A stretch of 64,000 bases of DNA from an uncultured Aquimarina sp. (GCF_947500065.1 NZ_CANMQT010000002.1:1-64000), one strand, 5' to 3'. Counted from the first letter of the stretch, positions 43,589-49,775 are shown. Made by a program: numbers and translations. Notes: generated by a model not told the origin, from the letters alone.

Positions 43589-43675
43589 GGAAGAGCAAGC
43601 CAATTGGCGGTGGCCGCAGTCTTGAAAACTGTTAGGAGCTAATGACTCGTGTGGGTTCGACTCCCACTTCTTCCG
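43589..43675 (+). tRNA. tRNA-Ser(TGA)
   Basis: Acceptor GGAAGAG with CTTCTTCC, anticodon stem CAGT/ACTG around CTTGAAA (anticodon TGA), long variable arm GGAGCTAATGACTC, T-arm GTGGG-TTCGACT-CCCAC. Confidence 0.9.
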
Positions 43676-43679
43676 CTTC

Positions 43680-43805
43680 GGAGGATAGGCAAATATTGGT
43701 TTGTTGCGCTTGTCTGCTAAACAAGTCTGCGTAACAGCAGTGAAGGTTCCCTGCCCGCTCTTATTTATAATAATTGAAGGCAGGCGGGAATTCCTTTGTC
43801 CTCCG
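43680..43805 (+). tRNA. tRNA-Ser(GCT) with T-loop palindromic insertion
   Basis: Acceptor GGAGGAT/GTCCTCC, anticodon stem CTTGT/ACAAG around CTGCTAA (GCT), long variable arm CTGC...GCAG. The T-loop begins TTC and ends GAATT, but a hairpin of about 40 nt (CCTGCCCGC ... GCAGGCGG) is inserted between. The T-stem GAAGG/CCTTT is intact. Total length 126 nt. Confidence 0.85.
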
Positions 43806-43812
43806 CAATATT

Positions 43813-43885
43813 GATACTATAGCTTAACTGGTAAAGCTAGGAGCTGTTAACTCTTAAGATGTGGGTTCAAATCCTACTGGTATCG
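43813..43885 (+). tRNA. tRNA-Asn(GTT), divergent
   Basis: Acceptor GATACTA/TGGTATC, D-arm AGCTTAACTGGTAAAGCT, anticodon stem AGGAG/CTCTT, loop CTGTTAA, T-arm GTGGG-TTCAAAT-CCTAC. Confidence 0.9.
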
Positions 43886-43888
43886 CTA

Positions 43889-43963
43889 AGACAAGGTGGC
43901 TGAATGGTTAAGGCGACGGACTGCAAATCCGTTTTTTATGAGTTCGAATCTCATTCTTGTCTC
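43889..43963 (+). tRNA. tRNA-Cys(GCA), divergent
   Basis: Acceptor AGACAAG/CTTGTCT (first pair A-T), anticodon stem CGGA/TCCG around CTGCAAA, T-arm ATGAG-TTCGAAT-CTCAT. After it, at about 44023-44053, lies a short degenerate copy of the 3' end (AATCTCATTCTTATCTC). Confidence 0.88.
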
Positions 43964-44060
43964 AATGATTGAAATAGTATTAAACTGGTTTGAATACTAT
44001 GAAATCCACTTTGCGACTTAATGAGATAACGTAGTAATCTCATTCTTATCTCCAAAAAAA

Positions 44061-44143
44061 GGAAGTATTGAGCAATTGGCTGGCTCTCCAGACTGTAAAT
44101 CTGATCTCTACGGAGCTTGTAGGTTCGAATCCTGCTACTTCCA
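44061..44143 (+). tRNA. tRNA-Tyr(GTA)
   Basis: Acceptor GGAAGTA/TACTTCC, anticodon stem CAGA/TCTG around CTGTAAA, long variable arm typical of bacterial tRNA-Tyr, T-arm GTAGG-TTCGAAT-CCTGC. Confidence 0.92.
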
Positions 44144-44196
44144 CAAATAAAATACTGGTTAAAAGTATAAAAAGATTTCCTTCTCCAAGGAAATAT

Positions 44197-44269
44197 AGTA
44201 CCGTAGCACAATGGCTAGTGCACCCGACTGTCTCTCGGAAGGTCGCGGGTTCGAATCCCGTCGGTACCG
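44197..44269 (+). tRNA. tRNA-Asp(GTC), divergent
   Basis: Acceptor GTACCG/CGGTAC, anticodon stem CCGA/TCGG around CTGTCTC, T-arm GCGGG-TTCGAAT-CCCGT. Confidence 0.9.
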
Positions 44270-44274
44270 CTATA

Positions 44275-44350
44275 TCTGAGAAGATAACGGTGGTTTTGTT
44301 TACTCGCCTTGGACGCGAGAGGTCGCAGGTTCGAATCCTGCTTCTCAGAC
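44275..44350 (+). tRNA. tRNA-Pro(TGG), divergent
   Basis: Acceptor TCTGAGA/TCTCAGA (first pair T-A), unusual D-arm (GATAACGGTGGTTTTGTT), anticodon stem CTCGC/GCGAG around CTTGGAC, T-arm GCAGG-TTCGAAT-CCTGC. Confidence 0.88.
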
Positions 44351-44355
44351 AAATT

Positions 44356-44427
44356 GCTCTATTAGCATAGTGGTTAGTGCACCCGGCTTTCTACCGGAAG
44401 ACAAGGGTTCGATTCCCTTATAGAGTA
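44356..44427 (+). tRNA. tRNA-Glu(TTC)
   Basis: Acceptor GCTCTAT/ATAGAGT with one G-T pair, anticodon stem CCGG/CCGG around CTTTCTA, T-arm AAGGG-TTCGATT-CCCTT. Confidence 0.9.
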
Positions 44428-44437
44428 CAATTTTAAT

Positions 44438-44511
44438 GCAGGAATGGCGGAACTGGCATACGCACTTGATTTAGAATCAAGGTTCTGAGAGTTCGAATCT
44501 CTCTTCCTGTA
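44438..44511 (+). tRNA. tRNA-Leu(TAG)-like without long variable arm
   Basis: Acceptor GCAGGAA/TTCCTGT, anticodon stem CTTGA/TCAAG around TTTAGAA (TAG), T-arm GAGAG-TTCGAAT-CTCTC. The variable region is only GTTCT. Bacterial tRNA-Leu is class II with a long variable arm, so this molecule has lost a major identity feature. Confidence 0.85.
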
Positions 44512-44516
44512 CTTAT

Positions 44517-44638
44517 GCTCCACTAGCCCAACTGGGAGAGGCATCAGGTTTAAGCCCTGTTCAGTCTAAGTTCGAAATGCATAGCATTCACGATTTCTTA
44601 AAACAATAGAAATGAATGAGTAATCTTAGGTGGAGTAC
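44517..44638 (+). tRNA. tRNA-Leu(TAA)-like with T-loop insertion
   Basis: Acceptor GCTCCAC/GTGGAGT, D-arm TAGCCCAACTGGGAGAGGC, anticodon stem CAGG/CCTG around TTTAAGC (TAA). The T-stem CTAAG/CTTAG encloses TTC and a hairpin insertion of about 45 nt (CATTC..ATTTC with GAAATGAATG). The class II variable arm is missing. The insertion differs in sequence from those in the Ser(GCT) and His genes. Confidence 0.82.
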
Positions 44639-44643
44639 AAAAT

Positions 44644-44715
44644 AGGCTCATGGTGTAAATGGAAGCACCCAAGGTTACGACCCTTGAAGTATAGGTTCAA
44701 ATCCTATTGAGCTTG
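44644..44715 (+). tRNA. tRNA-Arg(ACG), divergent
   Basis: Acceptor AGGCTCA/TGAGCTT, anticodon stem CAAGG/CCTTG around TTACGAC, T-arm ATAGG-TTCAAAT-CCTAT. Confidence 0.88.
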
Positions 44716-44720
44716 CAGTC

Positions 44721-44791
44721 TGACCTGTGATGTAACGGCAGCATCCAAGACTTTGACTCTTGGTGTAAAGGTTCGAATCCTTTCAGGTCAT
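44721..44791 (+). tRNA. tRNA-Gln(TTG), divergent
   Basis: Acceptor TGACCTG/CAGGTCA (first pair T-A), anticodon stem CAAGA/TCTTG around CTTTGAC, T-arm AAAGG-TTCGAAT-CCTTT. Confidence 0.9.
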
Positions 44792-44795
44792 CAAA

Positions 44796-44869
44796 CTAAG
44801 GTATAACTCAGTGGTAGAGTACCGCGCTTGTATCGCGGGAGTCTTGGGTTCGATTCCCAATGCCTTAGA
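44796..44869 (+). tRNA. tRNA-Thr(TGT), divergent
   Basis: Acceptor CTAAGGT/GCCTTAG (first pair C-G), anticodon stem CCGCG/CGCGG around CTTGTAT, T-arm TTGGG-TTCGATT-CCCAA. Confidence 0.9.
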
Positions 44870-44923
44870 TAATATAATGTACAAACAGTAAAACCGATAT
44901 AAATAGTAGGTGAATTTATACTA

Positions 44924-45790
44924 TTAACTCTTTATTTTTTTACTATTTCGTATTCCAAAAAATATTGCAATACCACCTGTAAAGAACATTAACAAACTAT
45001 ATACTGCAGGAGCTATCGCAAACGAAGTATTATGAAGAATAGCAATCGCTATTGATATAGCTAAAGTACCATTCTGAATACCAGATTCTATCGCAATTGA
45101 TATTGCACCTTTATGGTGAACTCGAAACAACTTGGCAGAATAATATCCTATTGCCATCGTCAATATATTTAATAGTAAAGCAACTAATCCGGCTTCCTGT
45201 AAATAAGAAATAAAATTATCTTTTTCTTTAACCAAAATACCAACAATAACTAATGCAAGCACTAGTGCAGAAGCTATCTTTACTGGTTTAGCCATTCTTA
45301 AAGCAAAAGATTCATTGTATTTTCTAATAATCATCCCTATACCTATTGGTACAATAATGATTACTAAAATCTGTATAATCGTTTCAATTACATTCAACTG
45401 AATAGCTTGGTCCTCAGACAAAAAATAAAGCAGTGAAAAATTAACTATAAATGGTATAGTTATGATGGTGATTAAACTACTAAAAGCTGTCAGAGTTACC
45501 GACAAGGCAATATCTCCTTTAGCTAAATGAGAGATTAAATTGGAAGTTGCTCCACCAGGACAAGCTGCTAAAATCATAATTCCTACGGCAATCTCTGGTT
45601 TTAATGAAAATAAAGAAGCAATTGCAAACCCTATAAGTGGTAAAATTATCATCTGATTGGTTAAACCAACTAAAATAGCTTTTGGGTAAATAAGTATTCT
45701 CTTAAAATCAGCTATTACTAGAGATAACCCCATCCCTAACATAATAATGAATAAAGATGCAGCTAAAATAATCGTCGAAATATTGTCCAT
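44924..45790 (-). CDS. bile acid:sodium symporter family (BASS) transporter
   Basis: This 288-residue protein has about nine membrane helices and the BASS/SBF signature ILAACPGGATSNLISHLAKGD (near residue 77), followed by SVTLTAFSS, typical of the ASBT/YocS fold. It would co-transport an organic anion with sodium across the inner membrane. It runs against the surrounding tRNA genes, sitting between tRNA-Thr and tRNA-His. It looks like an unrelated gene that has split the array, or cargo carried with it. Confidence 0.9.
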   Translation of the reverse strand: MDNISTIILAASLFIIMLGMGLSLVIADFKRILIYPKAILVGLTNQMIILPLIGFAIASLFSLKPEIAVGIMILAACPGGATSNLISHLAKGDIALSVTLTAFSSLITIITIPFIVNFSLLYFLSEDQAIQLNVIETIIQILVIIIVPIGIGMIIRKYNESFALRMAKPVKIASALVLALVIVGILVKEKDNFISYLQEAGLVALLLNILTMAIGYYSAKLFRVHHKGAISIAIESGIQNGTLAISIAIAILHNTSFAIAPAVYSLLMFFTGGIAIFFGIRNSKKIKS

Positions 45791-45870
45791 AAACTTTGTT
45801 TTCCTATCTATGGTCTAATATAAAGATTTATCAATACTCTGAATATCAAATAATCCAATAATAATAAAAT

Positions 45871-46010
45871 GGTGTCTCTAGCCTGCCTACCTGCTGTATG
45901 GCAGGCAGGCTTATCTGGTAAAGCGCCTCACTGTGAATGAGAAGAACAGGGTTCCCTGCCCGCCATCGCTATTTTTAACTGTGGCAGGCGGGGAATCCCA
46001 GAGTACACCC
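45871..46010 (+). tRNA. tRNA-His(GTG)-like with two palindromic insertions
   Basis: Acceptor GGTGT/ACACC, D-stem GCTT/AAGC, anticodon stem CTCA/TGAG around CTGTGAA (GTG). A palindrome GCCTGCC...GGCAGGC is inserted between acceptor and D-stem (about 45881-45907). A second, CCTGCCCGCC...GGCAGGCGGG, sits in the T-loop between TTC and GAAT. Length is 140 nt, about double a normal tRNA. Confidence 0.8.
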
Positions 46011-46016
46011 TAAAAC

Positions 46017-46089
46017 GGAATAGTAGCGGAGTTGGTCAACGCGTCGGATTGAAGCTCCGAAGATACAGGTTCAATTCCTGTCTGTTCCA
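46017..46089 (+). tRNA. tRNA-Phe(GAA)
   Basis: Acceptor GGAATAG/CTGTTCC, anticodon stem TCGGA/TCCGA around TTGAAGC (GAA), T-arm ACAGG-TTCAATT-CCTGT. Confidence 0.9.
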
Positions 46090-46111
46090 CTAATAACTAA
46101 ATTTTAAAACT

Positions 46112-46432
46112 ATGAAAAACAATTTATTACAAAGGTTTTTATGTAAAACCGAAGACACTGGTAGATTCATAGTTCAATCCAAGATTACTGGTATTACCTA
46201 TTTCGTAGAACCGATTGATAATGGCAAACCAGATATGCTTTGGGGTGATCTAGATCCAGCCACAAAAAAATTAACTGGTGATTATGGAAATTCTAGAAGA
46301 GGAGCTGTTAAAAAAGAAGCGTCACTAATTCTAGAAGAAAACGGATTCAAAAATATTTCCACTTTCAAAGGAAGTCCTCTGGGTGAAATTGACAGACGTG
46401 ATCACGAGTATGAAATATTAAATAATACATAA
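46112..46432 (+). CDS. small protein of unknown function within the tRNA region
   Basis: This 106-residue protein starts 22 bases after tRNA-Phe, so it is probably co-transcribed with the array. The sequence is hydrophilic and well composed (SKITGITYFVEPIDNGKPDMLWGD; NSRRGAVKKEASLILEENGFK), with no signal or membrane segment. The family is unknown to me. Position suggests a tRNA- or translation-related role, but nothing in the sequence proves it. Confidence 0.65.
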   Translation: MKNNLLQRFLCKTEDTGRFIVQSKITGITYFVEPIDNGKPDMLWGDLDPATKKLTGDYGNSRRGAVKKEASLILEENGFKNISTFKGSPLGEIDRRDHEYEILNNT

Positions 46433-46460
46433 TTAAAAATATGAGTTAAAAATCAACATC

Positions 46461-46625
46461 ATGAAAACACAACTAACAATTACCAAAGAAAAAACTAAAA
46501 ACAGTTTACAACTTTTACTTTTAAAGTGGGTATCTAATTATGTGGATAGCATGACGAAAGCGCTATATCCTGACATCCATATTTTAAAAAGTAAAAATGA
46601 TCAAAATTGTATTTTTTATAAATAA
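46461..46625 (+). CDS. possible 54-residue protein
   Basis: An ATG at 46461 opens 54 codons ending at TAA 46623-46625. The N-terminus is basic (MKTQLTITKEKTKNSLQ), the middle hydrophobic (LLLLKWVSNYV). It is 28 bases downstream of the 106-residue gene and ends 10 bases before the shared inverted-repeat promoter. Not similar to anything I recognise. Confidence 0.45.
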   Translation: MKTQLTITKEKTKNSLQLLLLKWVSNYVDSMTKALYPDIHILKSKNDQNCIFYK

Positions 46626-46635
46626 ATAATTACTA

Positions 46636-46670
46636 CGCAAAAAGATTGCGCTAATACATTAAACATTTGC
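46636..46670 (+). promoter_or_regulatory. shared inverted-repeat promoter before the scrambled tRNA cluster
   Basis: CGCAA (46636-46640), 5-nt spacer, TTGCG (46646-46650): a perfect inverted repeat. TTTGC (46666-46670) follows after 15 nt, then ATAGTAATTA as at rsr. Here the promoter drives RNA-like elements rather than a long gene. Confidence 0.82.
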
Positions 46671-46684
46671 ATAGTAATTAAAAC

Positions 46685-46765
46685 AAGCCCTCTTTTATAA
46701 GGGGTAAAACAAATGAGGGTTTGTAGTATCGCCCTGTTATAATTGAGGAATGTAGCAGGGCTTTT
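46685..46765 (+). promoter_or_regulatory. leader unit C: four-segment attenuator-like leader
   Basis: Segment 1 AAGCCCTC (46685-46692) pairs with segment 2 GAGGGTTT (46715-46722). Segment 3 GCCCTG (46731-46736) pairs with segment 4 CAGGGC (46756-46761), followed by TTTT. Segment 2 can also pair with 3, and 1 with 4. A 9-codon ORF spans segments 2 and 3. The layout recalls amino-acid operon attenuators. Confidence 0.58.
46713..46742 (+). CDS. putative leader peptide C (9 residues)
   Basis: ATG at 46713 opens MRVCSIALL and stops at TAA 46740-46742. It overlaps segments 2 and 3 of the attenuator-like leader. It is too short to judge by composition and is included because of its position only. 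Confidence 0.35.
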   Translation: MRVCSIALL

Positions 46766-46781
46766 GATAAAAACAAAAAAC

Positions 46782-46984
46782 ACCTCTTTAGCATAAAGGG
46801 AAGTGCTGCGGAAAAAGACCGTTACTTAACCGCGGAGTGATTGGATGATGTTGTTAATGACGCGCTCGTTAATGAATAGGTTTTGCAGAAGCACCGAAAT
46901 GAACAGGATTCAAAGTAGGGAAGCGCATTTAGAGCCAATCTGTTCGCTTAGGCGAAAGTACCAGTTCGAATCTGGTAAGAGGTA
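46782..46984 (+). ncRNA. large tRNA-like RNA with expanded anticodon region
   Basis: Acceptor ACCTCTT (46782-46788) pairs with AAGAGGT (46977-46983). A D-arm-like AGCATAAAGGGAAGTGCT, a variable-arm-like TTCGC-TTAG-GCGAA and a T-arm ACCAG-TTCGAAT-CTGGT are present. About 115 nt of extra sequence lie where the anticodon arm should be; it includes CTGCGG...CCGCGG and GTTACTT, reminiscent of the Y-RNA core. No anticodon can be assigned. It may be a tRNA with an intron-like insert or a distinct tRNA-mimic RNA. Confidence 0.6.
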
Positions 46985-47046
46985 CAATAAAAATATCAAG
47001 CAAGTCTTGTTGGGTGTTTCTGTATAACACTATTGTATGAAGTATT

Positions 47047-47151
47047 GCAGAATTGTATGATCACTTCATATTCAACTTGGCTTGAAGGTTTGACTATTAA
47101 CCAAATAATAGTCTAAACTCTATGTGTCATGGGTTCGAATCCCACTCTGCC
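47047..47151 (+). ncRNA. tRNA-like element with long variable hairpin
   Basis: GCAGA (47047-47051) can pair with TCTGC near 47146-47150; TTCAA/TTGAA forms an anticodon-like stem; GTTTGACTATT/AATAGTCTAAAC makes a large extra arm; T-arm TGGG-TTCGAAT-CCCA. Its 3' acceptor strand TCTGCC also pairs perfectly with GGCAGA at 47155, across TTA, as in the permuted Y-RNA modules. Confidence 0.55.
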
Positions 47152-47152
47152 T

Positions 47153-47280
47153 TAGGCAGATAGTTTAGTGGATAGAACGACAGATCTTAGGTTGTCGCGG
47201 GTTCGATTCCCGTCATTAGCATGAAGTAAAACTTCTTGGCTTTTGTAGCTCAGTTGGTAGAGCACTACACTTTAATGTAG
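47153..47280 (+). ncRNA. head-to-tail tRNA-like fragments
   Basis: It contains GGCAGA (partner of the upstream TCTGCC), a D-arm (AGTTTAGTGGATAGAACG), a stem CGACA/TGTCG, a T-arm GCGGG-TTCGATT-CCCGT, CATTAGC, a hairpin GAAGTAAAACTTC, then GGCTTTTGTAGCTCAGTTGG and GTAGAGC as a second D-arm, and CTAC/GTAG. The 5' and 3' tRNA halves occur in the wrong order, so these read as permuted or scrambled tRNAs rather than normal genes. Confidence 0.5.
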
Positions 47281-47285
47281 CCAAA

Positions 47286-47302
47286 ATGGACTCAAAATCC
47301 GT
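47286..47302 (+). ncRNA. isolated anticodon stem-loop, Leu(CAA)-like
   Basis: ATGGA-CTCAAAA-TCCGT forms a 5-bp stem with a canonical 7-nt loop (U33, anticodon CAA). No matching acceptor is evident around it. Confidence 0.4.
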
Positions 47303-47330
47303 TTTTCATGAAGTTCGGGTCATCTTCTAA

Positions 47331-47390
47331 AACTGATTCACGGCTTGTCAAGCTGTAAAAATGACAAAAACTGCGATTAGCAAGTCAGTT
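47331..47390 (+). ncRNA. anticodon stem-loop mimic, Asp(GTC)-like
   Basis: AACTGA and TCAGTT close an RNA of 60 nt. Inside, ACGGC-TTGTCAA-GCTGT is a perfect anticodon arm with U33 and anticodon GTC. D-arm and T-arm are absent. It could act as a minimal decoy for an anticodon nuclease. Confidence 0.45.
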
Positions 47391-47444
47391 CTTATAATAC
47401 TCTTATTATATGAACAGTCTTAAAAGTTCTTTGAAATAGTAGTA

Positions 47445-47609
47445 ATGTCATCATCAGAAATAGCTACTTTTTTGAATCCAGATTTTAGAATAACGATGTC
47501 TTTTTTAGATACCGATTCTTTTATTTCGATACTAAAAACTAATTATAGAAAATATGACTCTCTATTATTTCCGTACTCGAAAGATGATTTGCTTTCACGG
47601 TTTTTTTAA
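47445..47609 (+). CDS. possible 54-residue protein
   Basis: An ATG at 47445 opens 54 codons ending at TAA 47607-47609 (MSSSEIATFLNPDFRITMSF ...; end SKDDLLSRFF). AAAGTTCTTTGAAA just upstream matches the sequence immediately before the first Y RNA (2710-2723), hinting at a shared promoter or processing signal. Composition is acidic and aromatic. The family is unknown. Confidence 0.45.
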   Translation: MSSSEIATFLNPDFRITMSFLDTDSFISILKTNYRKYDSLLFPYSKDDLLSRFF

Positions 47610-47947
47610 CCTCTCTGTCCTTTAGACATCTTCCTTAAAAAGAAGAGAAACCGAGATTTGAGAATTATATAATTACGATATGAAATTGCGTAAGGGATAG
47701 CAGCCCTTCGACAGGCTCAGGACAAGCTAAATCCTTTTCTGTCACTTCGAGCGGAGTCAAGAAGTAGGACAGAAAAGATATAGCGGATAGCCCGATCCGC
47801 CTCAGGCGGAGTACGCCCTAAAATATACTTCCTAAATGATCCTAAACTAAAGGATTATACAAGAAGTAGATAATGCCTCCGTTACGGGATTATCATCCAA
47901 TTAATGTTAAATCTGTCTGCTAAAAACCAGACACAAAAATTAAAAAA
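47610..47947. other. intergenic region with a dispersed repeat
   Basis: No gene is seen. An inverted copy of the dispersed repeat occupies 47688-47820. The rest is AT-rich leader to the slipin gene at 47948. Confidence 0.5.
47688..47820. repeat. dispersed flavobacterial repeat, copy 2 (inverted)
   Basis: Read on the minus strand it runs from TAGGGCGTAC through GCTATATCTTTTCTGTC and GACAGAAAAGGAT to ATCCCTTACGC, matching copies at 19158 and 53789. Confidence 0.7.
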
Positions 47948-49048
47948 ATGAAACGAGTAAGAATCAATGCTGGCAAAGTAGGCTTGGTTTTCAGAAAAGG
48001 TGATTACAATCGTGTAATAACACAAGGAATCCATTGGTTAGGATTTAATGAACGTGCTATGCAATATGATCTTTCTAAACCTTTTGCAACACCAATAGCG
48101 CTGGAACTCTTACTAAAAGACACAGTGTTGGAAGATATGCTACATGTAATTGAGGTAAAGGATAGTGAAATTGTATTGGTTTATGAAAACGGTAATTTCA
48201 AAAGCGTATTCACCGCAGGAAGATATACTTTATGGAAAGGACTCCGTGAATATGAATTCACCACAGTAGATCTTAGTAAGGTCTACATTACCGAAAAGAT
48301 TAATAAATCTCTCTTTAGCCACTATGCCCTTAATCAATACATCCGCGTTTTTGAAGTTGCTGCGTATGAAAAAGCAGTACTAATAGTAGATGATGTATAT
48401 AACAAAACATTGGGTAGTGGTACCTATCGTTTCTGGAGAAATGATACTACCATCAAAGTTGCTAAAGCTGATTTACGTCAATTGCAGTTAGAAATAGCTG
48501 GTCAGGAACTATTGACCAAAGATAAAGCTGCAATTCGTATAAATTTCTACATACAATATAAAGTTGTTGATATAGAAAAAGCGTTGCTTGACAATAAAGA
48601 ATATGAAAAGCAATTATACATCGTGATGCAATTAGCTCTTAGAGCTTTCGTAGGAAATTACTCGCTAGATGAACTTTTAGAACGTAAAGATAGTATGGCA
48701 AATGCTATAGTAGAAACGACTATCGGTCAAACAAGCAAACTAGGTGTAAAAGTATTGAATTGTGGTATTAGGGATATTATCCTTACTGGTGAAATGAAAG
48801 AAATCATGAACCAGGTACTGATAGCACAAAAGAAAGCTCAAGCTAATACTATTACCAGACGTGAGGAAACAGCATCAACCAGAAGTTTGCTAAACACGGC
48901 AAAACTGATGGAGGATAATGAAATGCTCTACAAACTTAAAGAAATGGAGTACGTAGAGAAAATTTCTGACAAAATTGGTGAAATTACACTCTCTGGTAAT
49001 GATGGTATGGTAAAACAATTGAAGGATATATTCTCTGTGAATAGATAG
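47948..49048 (+). CDS. slipin / SPFH band-7 family protein
   Basis: This 366-residue protein matches the SPFH/band-7 (slipin) family. The core runs about residues 130-290 (YIRVFEVAAYEKAVLIVDD; INFYIQYKVVDIEKALLDN; QLALRAFVGNYSLDELLERKDSMANAI), ending with the helical segment QKKAQANTITRREETASTRSL. No N-terminal membrane anchor is visible, so it may be a soluble or peripheral scaffold. Slipin-like genes have been noted beside RtcB/Ro RNA-repair genes in other bacteria. Its position at the end of the tRNA-like region fits membership in this island. Confidence 0.85.
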   Translation: MKRVRINAGKVGLVFRKGDYNRVITQGIHWLGFNERAMQYDLSKPFATPIALELLLKDTVLEDMLHVIEVKDSEIVLVYENGNFKSVFTAGRYTLWKGLREYEFTTVDLSKVYITEKINKSLFSHYALNQYIRVFEVAAYEKAVLIVDDVYNKTLGSGTYRFWRNDTTIKVAKADLRQLQLEIAGQELLTKDKAAIRINFYIQYKVVDIEKALLDNKEYEKQLYIVMQLALRAFVGNYSLDELLERKDSMANAIVETTIGQTSKLGVKVLNCGIRDIILTGEMKEIMNQVLIAQKKAQANTITRREETASTRSLLNTAKLMEDNEMLYKLKEMEYVEKISDKIGEITLSGNDGMVKQLKDIFSVNR

Positions 49049-49060
49049 GTGTGAAAAAAA

Positions 49061-49090
49061 TGTGCTGATTATAATGATCAGTGCATTTTT
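49061..49090 (+). terminator. terminator after the slipin gene
   Basis: TGTGCTGAT and ATCAGTGCA pair (with two G-T pairs) and are followed by TTTTT. Confidence 0.65.
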
Positions 49091-49415
49091 GTGTATAATG
49101 CATCGAAGGGAAATAATAGTTTTTTTTTTAGAATGATTTAATGAAAATATTATAAAACAAAAAAGAGCGTCTCCACGCTCTTTTTCTTCACACAAATCAT
49201 CTTAATTTAGGGGCTTATTCTAAAATTAAAACTCACTTTTTATAAAAATTTTCATCTTGGGGAAAATGAAAATACTAACTCATTAACTCTGGTGTAAAGA
49301 TACAGCTATTTTTCAATCTACCAAGCTTTTTGTGCATTTTATCTAAAATAAATGCATTTTGACATTAAAAAAATATTTAAAACTACAAAAATGTAGTATT
49401 TTACTTACAATTATT

Positions 49416-49505
49416 ATGTTTGATAGAATAAAAAATCCTGTTTATTGGATCAATAATAATCAAAAAATAAAACAACAAGGAAACTTAAGGGAATACTTAG
49501 CCTAA
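49416..49505 (+). CDS. 29-residue peptide, repeat copy 1
   Basis: The ORF begins MFDRIKNPVYWINNNQKI and ends REYLA. It lies about 20 bases after the palindrome ACTACA-AAAA-TGTAGT and about 25 bases before a terminator, so each unit is a self-contained transcription unit. Length, position and wide amino-acid use resemble the leader peptides elsewhere in the window, but no competing segment is seen. Confidence 0.5.
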   Translation: MFDRIKNPVYWINNNQKIKQQGNLREYLA

Positions 49506-49775
49506 AATACTGAAAAACAAAAAAGAGCGTCTCCACGCTCTTTTTCTTCACACAAATCATCTTAATTTAGGGGCTTATTCTAAAATTAAAACTCACTTTT
49601 TATAAAAATTTTCATCTTGGGGAAAATGAAAATACTAACTCATTAACTCTGGTGTAAAGATACAGCTATTTTTCAATTCACCAAACTTTTTGTGTATTTT
49701 ATCCAAAATAAATGCATTTTGACATTAAAAAAATATTTAAAACTACAAAAATGTAGTATTTTACTTACAATCATT

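Noticed and set aside
43951..44370. Open reading frames of 86 and 100 codons on both strands across the tRNA array
   Set aside because: They run through four clear tRNA genes, and the encoded sequences have no family-like features; they are chance frames.
43510..46089. Prophage-borne tRNA array
   Set aside because: No integrase, capsid, tail or other phage genes occur in the window. Neighbours are RNA-repair, transporter and metabolic genes, though past transfer by a mobile element cannot be excluded.
46782..46984. Group I intron or tmRNA
   Set aside because: The extra sequence is only about 115 nt, too short for a self-splicing intron, and no tag reading frame ending in Ala-Ala or other tmRNA signature is visible.
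46845..47027. A 60-codon ORF in the scrambled tRNA region
   Set aside because: It overlaps a tRNA-like structure with paired acceptor ends and has no protein-like pattern; RNA function explains the sequence better.
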